A stretch of 64,000 bases of DNA, taken from assembly GCA_002384855.1 (NCBI GenBank), contig DGBP01000039.1, forward strand, positions 1 to 64,000, written 5' to 3'. The notes under the pieces are model-generated. The model did no database searches and was not told where the DNA came from. It saw only the letters and a list, made by a program, of their open reading frames with translations. Of the stretch, positions 25,401 through 31,342 are shown one piece after another; the first letter of the stretch is position 1; each line of letters opens with the position of its first letter. The stretch is from Nocardioidaceae bacterium UBA4001 (GTDB taxonomy: Bacteria > Actinomycetota > Actinomycetes > Propionibacteriales > Nocardioidaceae). Made by a program: the position numbers and the translations under genes.

Positions 25401-25694
25401 CGTCGAGCTCAGTGCGGTCGCCATCGTGCGTCCCACGCGGGCGGTGACCCGGTCCCGCAGCTGCTCGGCCGCCTTGCGGCTGAACGTCAGCGCCAGCACC
25501 GAGGTGGGGTCGGCACCGCGGCGCTCGATCCGGTCGACGATCGCCTCGACCAGCGTCGTGGTCTTGCCGGTGCCCGGGCCGGCCAGGACCAGCAGCGGCC
25601 CGCCCTCGTGGTCCACCACCGACTGCTGATGGGTGTCCAGCGCGGGAGCCGGGGCACGGCCCGCGGCCGCGTGCACGAGGCGGTACGACGTCAT
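22455..25694 (-). CDS. adnA: AdnA-like helicase-nuclease subunit
   Basis: A 1079-aa partner of the preceding gene with the same motor-nuclease plan. Walker A GPGTGKT is at 39-45 and Walker B VDEYQDTDP at 242-250; the nuclease motif VVVDLKTSKYPP gives Asp954 and Lys956. The three C-terminal cysteines HCDHC...CP (1060, 1063, 1069), with one upstream in ACPARWFLE (near 830), make the AddB-type iron-sulfur staple known for AdnA. The ATG at 25694 follows the alkyltransferase-like gene by 26 bases, so all three form one operon for double-strand break processing and DNA repair. Confidence 0.92.
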   Translation of the reverse strand: MTSYRLVHAAAGRAPAPALDTHQQSVVDHEGGPLLVLAGPGTGKTTTLVEAIVDRIERRGADPTSVLALTFSRKAAEQLRDRVTARVGRTMATALSSTFHSFAYGLVRAHATEDLYAAPLRLLSAPEQDVVLQQLLEGTQGTGFWPDPLRRAVGTRGFAREVQAVLARAREKGLDPVDLKAIASEAGAPELLAAARFMQQYQVILDDHSAIDYPELIYRAVLLAEQPAVRARLRAQFQHVFVDEYQDTDPAQVRLLRSLAGDGRNLVVVGDPDQSIYGFRGADVRGILDFPAQFPTRAGRKAPTVALRVTRRFGPVLLEASRAVAGAIPTRGAIGAELFEAFRNPESSQTPFGPGRVDVRVFDTARAETEHVADLLRRAHLEDGVPWSQMAVLVRSGRASIPPLRRSLAAAGVPVEVAADDTPLVDEPAVGALLEALRLVVNLDNEDRSHPEHVGTDRVEALFGSPLGGLDATEVRALARELRTRERTASAEEERAPRPSAELLREALLRPDVLSGVEGRPAAKVRRLARLLRDARARLDDGGTAEEVLWELWSGTRWRDRLRSMVDDGGAAARRAHRDLDALCALFDTAARTEEQRGHTSVASFLAQLTAQRIPADTLAEQGVRGDAVRLLTAHRSKGLEWRVVVVAQVQEGSWPDLRRRTSLLQADRIGEDTMLPPVTSASLLAEERRLFYVACTRAAERLLVTAVQSPEEDGDQPSRFVDELGVPVQSVKGRPVRPLSLAGLVAELRRTASDPGTSPALRRAAARRLARLALAVTRGRALVPQADPAHWWGTRGRSLAERPIRSADEPVTLSASALESILACPARWFLEREAGGSAPSTAAQGFGLVVHALADRIGRGELVDTDDLMTYIDRVWGQMSFRTPWSSSRERAEVEAALARFVAWHSRPGARTVVATEQHLSAEVKLPDGSQVRLNGYADRLELDEDGRVVVVDLKTSKYPPPDKDLPGHAQLGLYQHAVAHGALDELLAEHPDRADGPVRPGGAELVQLRKEVRGAAKVQKQEVQGPDEEGHLPIEKQLMEAVRVVRGEEFPARAGGHCDHCSFHAICPVKGAGTVLS

Positions 25695-25720
25695 GGCGAC
25701 ATCACATCAGAGGCCACCGA

Positions 25721-26041
25721 CTATCCGGTGCCCCCGCCCGGGCCGTCCGGGGGCCACCACCGCGCGAGCTCCATGTCCACGCGCTCCGGCGAGCGCAGCG
25801 GGGTCCCCTCGGCCCGGTGCTGCGCCAGGGCCCGGCCGTCGTGGCACAGCGGGAGGCCGCCGTCGGCACGGACGACGCGCCACCACGGCACCGCCCCACC
25901 CTCGAGCGACATCACCCTGCCCACCTGCCGTGGCCCGCCGACACCGACGGCCTCGGCGACGTCGCCGTAGCTCATCACCCGGCCCGGTGGGATCCGCTCG
26001 ACCATCACGAGCACCCGTTCGACGTACTCCTCCCGGTCCAC
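25721..26041 (-). CDS. Alkyltransferase-like protein (MGMT fold, no catalytic Cys)
   Basis: A 106-aa protein of the MGMT family that lacks the alkyl-accepting cysteine: the usual PCHR motif reads PWWRVVRADG here, with Trp at the Cys position, which defines alkyltransferase-like (ATL) proteins. ATLs bind O6-alkylguanine, flip it and direct it to nucleotide excision repair. The winged-helix part with arginine finger is seen in PRQVGRVMS. I place the start at GTG 26041, seven bases after TAGCGT (26049-26054); a GTG three codons upstream would fall inside that box. It heads the adnA-adnB operon. Confidence 0.88.
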   Translation of the reverse strand: MDREEYVERVLVMVERIPPGRVMSYGDVAEAVGVGGPRQVGRVMSLEGGAVPWWRVVRADGGLPLCHDGRALAQHRAEGTPLRSPERVDMELARWWPPDGPGGGTG

Positions 26042-26048
26042 GGGCCTC

Positions 26049-26054
26049 ACGCTA
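26049..26054 (-). promoter_or_regulatory. -10 box of the ATL-adnA-adnB operon
   Basis: TAGCGT on the minus strand with 7 bases to the GTG at 26041. It decides the start of the ATL gene and suggests that the repair operon is leaderless. Confidence 0.45.
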
Positions 26055-26077
26055 GCCGGAGGCCCGTGGCGGGGAGG

Positions 26078-26938
26078 TCACAAAGCCGGGGAGAACGGCT
26101 CCGTGCCCGGCGCCAGCGCCAGACCCGAGATGCCGGAGTGCGCCTGCGCGAACTCGAGCTCGTGGGTGAGGTCAGCGACCCCGTTCGAACCGGCGAGGGG
26201 TGCGATCGCGAGCGTCGACAGCGTGCCCAAGGCGTTGCCGTCGGAGTCGAGGAAGGCGCTGCCGGAGTCGCCGGGGACGCCCGGAGTGGCGGTGTACACG
26301 GAGTACGACCAACCCTCCCCGCTGGTCCCGAGGCTGGTGCCCTGCTTGGGAGAGAGCAGCTCGACGCCCGCGCGCAGGCTCGAGCTGCCGTAGGAGTAAA
26401 CGGTCTCGCCGGCCTGGCTGCCGTCGGTGTCGATCCCCACCGGGCCGCCCCAGAACGGGATCGAGGGATTCACGTCGTCGACGTACGCCGCGTCCACCTT
26501 CACCAGGGCGAAGTCGTTGTAGTCACAGGCGTTGGTGTCGGTCGTGCCCGCCTGCTGCATCGCCGGCCAGCTGCTGTAGACGAGCGTCCCGGTGCCGACC
26601 GTGTCGCCGTCGGACACGAGGCTGCCGCCCTCGACGAAGTCGACCTTCGTGCCGAGCGGCAGCGAGCCCGCGTCACACCCGTTGGTCTCGGTCGCCCCTC
26701 CGGTGCCCGCACAGTGCGCGGCGTAGCCGACGTACACGTCGCCGGCACCGTCGGTGAACACGAAGTTGCCGGTGCACTGGGCGCCGTCGGTGTACATCTG
26801 CACACCGGGGTGGATGGTCGCGGTGTCGGCAGGTGCCCAGGCCGCGCCCTGGGCGGGGGCGACGGGGGCGCCGACGGCGGCCGTGGCCAGGACGGCACCG
26901 CCGAGTCCGGCGAGGACGGAGCGGGTCCGAGAAGCCAT
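26078..26938 (-). CDS. Secreted trypsin-like serine protease
   Basis: A 286-aa exported chymotrypsin-fold (S1) protease. The signal peptide spans about 1-32 (basic MASRTR, hydrophobic core, AxA near APAQGAA). The triad is visible as His75 (YAAHC), Asp142 (DYNDFALVKVD) and Ser225 (VPGDSGSAFL). Cys55/Cys76 and Cys88/Cys138 are likely disulfides. GGAGG precedes the ATG but lies inside an inverted repeat. It interrupts the conserved adnA-moeZ neighbourhood, so it looks like a lineage-specific insertion. Substrate unknown; the triad is complete, so activity is expected. Confidence 0.9.
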   Translation of the reverse strand: MASRTRSVLAGLGGAVLATAAVGAPVAPAQGAAWAPADTATIHPGVQMYTDGAQCTGNFVFTDGAGDVYVGYAAHCAGTGGATETNGCDAGSLPLGTKVDFVEGGSLVSDGDTVGTGTLVYSSWPAMQQAGTTDTNACDYNDFALVKVDAAYVDDVNPSIPFWGGPVGIDTDGSQAGETVYSYGSSSLRAGVELLSPKQGTSLGTSGEGWSYSVYTATPGVPGDSGSAFLDSDGNALGTLSTLAIAPLAGSNGVADLTHELEFAQAHSGISGLALAPGTEPFSPAL

Positions 26939-26950
26939 GTGTGGTTCCCT

Positions 26951-26996
26951 CCGGGGGGATCAGGGGTCGTGCGGAGCACAACGACGATCCCCCCGG
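26951..26996 (-). terminator. Inverted repeat between moeZ and the protease gene
   Basis: CCGGGGGGATC (26951-26961) is perfectly complementary to GATCCCCCCGG (26986-26996). It starts 18 bases past the moeZ stop, so it can end that transcript. The 3' arm also covers the protease ribosome site, so in read-through RNA it would hide the start. Confidence 0.6.
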
Positions 26997-27014
26997 AAGG
27001 TCACGCTGCCGGGG

Positions 27015-28205
27015 TCAGTACGACGGCTGCGACGGGTCGACCTGGTTGACCCACGCGGCCACGCCACCACCGACGTGGATCGCGTCGGCGAAGCCCGCAC
27101 CCTTGAGCACCGCGAGCACCTCCGCAGAGCGGGTCCCCGCCTTGCAGTAGAGGACGACGGGCTTGTCCTGCGGCATCTTCTCGATGGCACTGCCGTTGAG
27201 GAAGCTGTCCTTCGGGATCAGCTCCGAGCCGGGGATCTCGTTGATCTCGCGCTCGTTGGGCTCGCGGACGTCGACGAGCAGGAAGTCCCGCTCGCCGTTC
27301 TCGCGCTCCTTCAGCATCCCCTCGAGGGTCAGGACCGATATCGTCGAGCCGGCTGCGGCGTCGGCGGCGGCGTCGCTGATCGCCCCGCAGAACGCGTCGT
27401 AGTCGATCAGCCCGGTGACGGTGGGGTTCGTGCCGCAGATCGCGCAGTTGGGGTCCTTGCGGACGTTGATCTTGCGGTACTCCATCTCCAGGGCGTCGTA
27501 GATCATCAGCTTGCCGAGGATCGGCTCCCCGACTCCGGTGAGCAGCTTGATCGCCTCGTTGACCTGGATAGAGCCGACGCTGCCGCAGAGCACGCCCAGG
27601 ACGCCGCCCTCGGCACAGGAGGGCACCATGCCCGGCGGCGGCGGCTCGGGGTACAGGCAGCGGTAGCACGGCCCGTGCTCGGCCCAGAAGACAGACGCCT
27701 GGCCGTCGAACCGGTAGATCGAGCCCCACACGTAGGGCTTGCCGAGGAGCACCGCCGCGTCGTTGACCATGTAGCGGGTCGCGAAGTTGTCGGTGCCGTC
27801 GACGATCAGGTCGTACTGCTCGAAGATGCCCATCACGTTGTCGTTGTCCAGGCGCTCCGCGTGGACCACGACCTCGACGTACGGGTTGGTCTCGGCGATC
27901 GACTCCTTGGCCGACTGCGCCTTGGACTTCCCGATGTCGCTCTGTCCGTGGATGATCTGGCGCTGGAGGTTCGACTCGTCGACCTCGTCGAACTCCGCGA
28001 TGCCGATGGTGCCGACGCCCGCGGCGGCGAGGTAGAGCAGCGCGGGGCTGCCCAGCCCGCCGGCGCCGATGACGAGCACCTTGGCGTTCTTGAGGCGCTT
28101 CTGACCGGTCATGCCGACGTCGGGGATGATCAGGTGCCGGCTGTAGCGGCGGACCTCGTCGATGGTCAGCTCGCCAGCGGGCTCGACCAGGGGTGGAAGG
28201 GACAC
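27015..28205 (-). CDS. moeZ: MoeZ adenylyltransferase/sulfurtransferase
   Basis: A 396-aa fusion of an E1-like (MoeB/ThiF) adenylyltransferase and a rhodanese domain. The ATP site is GAGGLGSP (47-54); zinc cysteines are CYRC (in GPCYRCLYPE) and CAICG; the rhodanese loop YCKAGTR carries Cys354. MoeZ activates the C-termini of sulfur-carrier proteins (MoaD, CysO, ThiS) and passes sulfur to them, linking to moaE in this window. GTG at 28205 with GAGGAG five bases ahead. The upstream region carries a perfect tandem 7-mer. Homologue: Rv3206c. Confidence 0.95.
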   Translation of the reverse strand: MSLPPLVEPAGELTIDEVRRYSRHLIIPDVGMTGQKRLKNAKVLVIGAGGLGSPALLYLAAAGVGTIGIAEFDEVDESNLQRQIIHGQSDIGKSKAQSAKESIAETNPYVEVVVHAERLDNDNVMGIFEQYDLIVDGTDNFATRYMVNDAAVLLGKPYVWGSIYRFDGQASVFWAEHGPCYRCLYPEPPPPGMVPSCAEGGVLGVLCGSVGSIQVNEAIKLLTGVGEPILGKLMIYDALEMEYRKINVRKDPNCAICGTNPTVTGLIDYDAFCGAISDAAADAAAGSTISVLTLEGMLKERENGERDFLLVDVREPNEREINEIPGSELIPKDSFLNGSAIEKMPQDKPVVLYCKAGTRSAEVLAVLKGAGFADAIHVGGGVAAWVNQVDPSQPSY

Positions 28206-28238
28206 AGCTGCTCCTCGTCGGGGGTTCTCGGACAGTCC

Positions 28239-28252
28239 GTTCAACGTTCAAC
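28239..28252. repeat. Tandem 7-bp repeat in the moeZ upstream region
   Basis: GTTCAAC occurs twice head to tail, 34 bases before the moeZ start. It could be a regulator half-site pair; no known operator recognised. Confidence 0.4.
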
Positions 28253-28284
28253 AAAAGGACGGTCGCACATGTTCCATCATGCCC

Positions 28285-28996
28285 TCATGTCGGGCGGGGA
28301 CCATCGCCGCACGTCCCGCCATCCGGGACGGCGGGTCCGGATCGCCGCTCGGGCGTCGGCTCGGCGAGGACGACCACGTTGCCGAGGTACTCCACGCCGT
28401 TCCAGTCCTCGCAGGTGACCAGGACCAGCCGGTGGGGACCGGCCTGGCTGAACACGCGGTCACTGACGCGTGCCAGGGATGCCTTTCGGGAGACCGTCAC
28501 GCCGGTGACGGAGTACCCCACCACACCTCTGGTCGTGCGCACCAGGACCGGGTCCCCGCGTCGCAGCGTCTCGAGGTCGTCGAGCGCTCCCCCGCCGCTG
28601 TGCACGGTGTGACCGGTGACCAGCGTCCCGCCCCGCAGCGTCCCGGGCGGGCGCTCTCGGCCCACCAGCCGAGGTCTGCGGGTCGTCGGGTGGGGCCAGC
28701 GTCCGTCCCTCGAGCAGCGGGACGACAGGTGCCGAGACGTGGAGGCGGGGTACGACGAGCCGCCGAGGGTTTCCCGCTGCGGCATGGGGCCGTGCCGGCG
28801 TCTGCTCGAGCCGGACGACCGGCCCGAGGACGTACGGCGGCAGCGCGGCGCTCGTCGTACCCACGTCCACGTCCGGGGACGGACCGCTCCCGAGCTCCGG
28901 GAACGCCAGTCCGAGGACGACCAGGGCGAGGCCGGGCGCGGCGAGCCACGGGACGTGACCGCCGCGCCCTCCACGATGACTAACGGCGGCTCTCAT
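28285..28996 (-). pseudogene. Class F sortase, broken by two -1 frameshifts
   Basis: Three successive frames together spell a class F sortase. From the ATG at 28996, frame 1 gives a signal anchor (PWLAAPGLALVVLGLAF) and RLVVPRLHVSAPVVPLLEG up to about 28690. A second frame supplies LGWWAESARPG (28645-28675). A third gives TLVTGHTVHSGG, the catalytic TCEDWNGVEYLGNVVV and the stop at 28285. Each switch is a one-base step back, as if one base were missing near 28671-28690 and another near 28627-28650, both in G/C runs. Catalytic His and Cys are in the last frame. It is either a recent pseudogene or two sequencing deletions. Confidence 0.75.
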
Positions 28997-29213
28997 CGAG
29001 CACCGGACGCCGCCTCGCCATCACCCCGGCCAGCGCCAGGAGGCCAAGGCCACCGGCCACCATCCCGGAGCCGAGCGGGCCGCCTGCGGAGGACTCGCCG
29101 AGACCGGCGCTCACGGCCGTGGGGAGCCGCGAGGGAGCCTCGGCACCGAGCTCTGCGTACTCCGCGTCGGTGAGCGGTCGGTACTGCACGTCGGACAGCT
29201 TCGTGGTGCTCAC
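28980..29213 (-). CDS. Small protein with sorting-signal-like C-terminus
   Basis: A 77-aa frame whose last 45 residues read RLPTAVSAG, a small spacer, one hydrophobic span (MVAGGLGLLALAGV) and a positive tail (MARRRP). That is the order of a sortase sorting signal, although LPTAV is not canonical LPXTG. It overlaps the start of the broken sortase by 17 bases. No signal peptide precedes it and the GTG at 29213 has no clear ribosome site, so it may be the 3' remnant of a longer wall protein. The frame continues upstream to 29408 without a credible export signal. Confidence 0.42.
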   Translation of the reverse strand: MSTTKLSDVQYRPLTDAEYAELGAEAPSRLPTAVSAGLGESSAGGPLGSGMVAGGLGLLALAGVMARRRPVLDESRR

Positions 29214-29542
29214 GTCGGAGAGGAGCCATGGCCACGGTCGGTCGTGAGGCAGTCCGGGCCGCCTCACACCCGTCCTCACGTGATCCCCGCGGGCACTCCC
29301 GGCAGGTTCCCCACCACTGGTTCCGATCGAGGTGTTGTCACCTTCTGTCAGCAGTCTCGCCCGACCCCGACGTGCTTGTAAGTGCCAGACGTCACGGGCG
29401 GGCCGCACAGGAGGTCCTGATGCGAGCCACCCGTTAGGGCTACACGCAGAGCGGCATGCACGGGGCGTGGCTGTCGTCGTCGCGCGGCTACCGCGGAGTA
29501 GGCTTCACCCCCGTCGACACGACGCACCCCGGAGGCGAGGAC
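29214..29542. other. Intergenic region upstream of TetR
   Basis: About 330 bases with no convincing gene. It holds a hairpin GTGAGGC...GCCTCAC (29244-29250 with 29261-29267), a five-codon frame with a strong ribosome site (29420-29437, reading MRATR) and a TAGGCT -10 box for the TetR gene at 29499-29504. Confidence 0.5.
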
Positions 29543-30172
29543 GTGAGCACGTTGGACGATCAGAGGCCACGCGGCGGACGCATGCCGCGTACCGCGCGCC
29601 GCGCCCAGCTTCTCGAGTCCGCTCTCGAAGTGTTCGTCGCCCAGGGCTACCACGCCGCGGCGATGGACGACATCGCCGAGCGCGCGGGGGTGTCCAAGCC
29701 CGTGCTCTACCAGCACTTCCCGGGCAAGCTGGAGCTCTACCTCGCCCTGCTCGACCACTCCTGCGACACCATCATCGACGCCACACGGGACGCGCTCGAG
29801 GCGACGGAGGACAACAAGCAGCGGGTCGCGGCGACCATGCAGGTCTTCTACGACTACGTCGCGAACGCCCAGGGCGCCTTCCGGCTGGTGTTCGAGTCCG
29901 ACCTGACCAACGAGCCCGCGGTCCGCGAGCGGGTGGACCGGGTGACCCGGGAGACCGCCGACCTGATCGCTGCGGTGATCCACGACGACACGGGACTCCC
30001 CGACGAGAAGTCCCGCCTCCTGGCGGTCTCGCTCGTCGGGATGGCGCAGGTCAGCGCCCGTTACTGGCTCGACGACCAGCACGGCATCGGCCAGCGCGAG
30101 GCGGCCGACCTGATCTCCGGCCTGGCCTGGCGTGGGATCCGAGGGTTCCCGCGCAGCGACGAGCAGGCCTGA
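29543..30172 (+). CDS. TetR-family regulator
   Basis: A 209-aa TetR-type repressor. The N-terminal helix-turn-helix covers about 18-62 (ARRAQLLESALEVFVAQGYHAAAMDDIAERAGVSKPVLYQHFPGK in order), followed by a helical ligand domain. It corresponds in place to Rv3208, beside the DUF3107 gene. I use the GTG at 29543 because GGAGG is upstream and TAGGCT (29499-29504) gives a short leader; an ATG at 29582 is possible. Ligand and targets are unknown; autoregulation is the usual situation. Confidence 0.9.
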   Translation: MSTLDDQRPRGGRMPRTARRAQLLESALEVFVAQGYHAAAMDDIAERAGVSKPVLYQHFPGKLELYLALLDHSCDTIIDATRDALEATEDNKQRVAATMQVFYDYVANAQGAFRLVFESDLTNEPAVRERVDRVTRETADLIAAVIHDDTGLPDEKSRLLAVSLVGMAQVSARYWLDDQHGIGQREAADLISGLAWRGIRGFPRSDEQA

Positions 30173-30292
30173 GCACGGCCGGCGGCTCCCCACCACCTCG
30201 GCGGTAGGGTCGTCGTACATCCGCGCACCGCACCGGTGCACCGAAGTCGTGGCGGCACCGCCGTCACGGAGGCGAAAAGAGGAGGTCCTCCG

Positions 30293-30517
30293 ATGGAGGT
30301 CAAGATCGGCGTGCAGAACGTGGCCCGCGAGCTCACCCTGGACACGAACCAGGAGGGTGACGAGGTCGAGGCCGCCGTGACGAAGGCCTTCAGCGACGGC
30401 GAGACGGTGCTCGCCCTGACCGACTCCAAGGGCCGCCGCGTCATCGTCCCGACCGCCCACCTCGCCTACGTCGAGATCAGCTCGCCCACCGTCGGTCAGG
30501 TCGGCTTCCGCAGCTGA
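30293..30517 (+). CDS. DUF3107 protein (TB9.4 homologue)
   Basis: A 74-aa conserved actinobacterial protein beginning MEVKIGVQNVARELTL. Family DUF3107 has no assigned biochemical activity; the sequence reads as a compact beta-rich domain with a central acidic helix (GDEVEAAVTKAF). GAGGAGG precedes the ATG. It follows the TetR gene as Rv3208A follows Rv3208 in M. tuberculosis, and probably shares its transcript. Confidence 0.92.
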   Translation: MEVKIGVQNVARELTLDTNQEGDEVEAAVTKAFSDGETVLALTDSKGRRVIVPTAHLAYVEISSPTVGQVGFRS

Positions 30518-30547
30518 CCGCCGCCGGCCAGCGCGGGCCCGCCGGGG

Positions 30548-31285
30548 TCAGGGGGCGAGACCGAGCGCGTCCATCCGCTGGTTGTGGTTCTCGGTCAGCC
30601 GGGTGAACATCCGGCCGATCGCGGCGAGGTCCATGCCCGGGTGGTCCACCCCGCCCGACAGGAGCGCCGACAGCGCGTCGCGTTCGGCCGCGACCCGCTG
30701 CGCCTGGGAGAGCGCCTCCCCCATGAGCCGTCGACCCCACAGCGCCAGGCGGCCCCCGATCCTCGGTTCCGCCGCGATGGCCCGGCGGACGCGGTCGACG
30801 ACGAACTCCGCCTGACCGGCGTCCTCGAGGCTGTCGATGATCAGCTCCCGGGTGTCGACATCGACGAACGCCGCGACCTCGCGGTAGAAGTCGGCGGCGA
30901 GCCCGTCGCCGACGTACGCCTTGACCAGTCCCTCCAACCAGTCCCTCGGGGCGGTGTGGACGTGGAAGTCGTCGATCGCCTTGCGGAACGGCCCCATCGC
31001 CCCGAACGGGTCCGCGCCCAGCTCGACCAGCCGGTCTCGCAGGCACTCGAAGTGCCCGATCTCGCGCGCGGCCATCGACGCCAGCTCCGCCTTGTCCTCG
31101 AGCGCGGGCGCCATCTTGGCGTCCTCGGCGAGCCGCTCGAAGGCCGACATCTCGCCATAGGCGATGGCGCCGAGGAGATCCACGACCGCCGCGAGGTACG
31201 TCGGGTCGGAGAAGGCCACCGGCCGGTGCGGCCGGGCCTTCTGGCCGGCGTCGGCGACGGGGTGCTCCAGCGGCGAGTCGGTCAT
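30548..31285 (-). CDS. Ferritin-like protein (MiaE-like helical bundle)
   Basis: A 245-aa helical protein of the ferritin-like group related to Rv3210c and to tRNA hydroxylase MiaE. Candidate di-iron ligands are Glu in YGEMSAFERL, the EIGHFE pair, and later DFYREVAAF and LIIDSLEDAG. Its ATG is 6 bases after TAGGCT (31292-31297). It is divergent from the helicase gene. Whether it binds iron or hydroxylates anything is untested; the assignment rests on the helical pattern and neighbourhood. Confidence 0.8.
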   Translation of the reverse strand: MTDSPLEHPVADAGQKARPHRPVAFSDPTYLAAVVDLLGAIAYGEMSAFERLAEDAKMAPALEDKAELASMAAREIGHFECLRDRLVELGADPFGAMGPFRKAIDDFHVHTAPRDWLEGLVKAYVGDGLAADFYREVAAFVDVDTRELIIDSLEDAGQAEFVVDRVRRAIAAEPRIGGRLALWGRRLMGEALSQAQRVAAERDALSALLSGGVDHPGMDLAAIGRMFTRLTENHNQRMDALGLAP

Positions 31286-31291
31286 GCGCGC

Positions 31292-31307
31292 AGCCTACCG
31301 ATAGACT
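31292..31307. promoter_or_regulatory. Back-to-back -10 boxes, ferritin-like and rhlE
   Basis: Minus-strand TAGGCT (31292-31297) drives the ferritin-like gene, while plus-strand TAGACT (31302-31307) faces the helicase. They are 4 bases apart, so the promoters must exclude each other. Confidence 0.45.
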
Positions 31308-31342
31308 CGACAAGACATTACGCAGAGAGACAGGCAAGACTC

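Noticed and set aside
22497..25970. Open plus-strand frame of 1157 codons opposite adnA
   Set aside because: Composition is an Arg/Leu/Gly-rich shadow of the minus-strand helicase gene. Clear motor and nuclease motifs are on the minus strand.
29228..29437. 69-codon plus-strand frame ending in MRATR
   Set aside because: No start signal at its 5' end and random composition. Only its last five codons have a ribosome site, noted separately.
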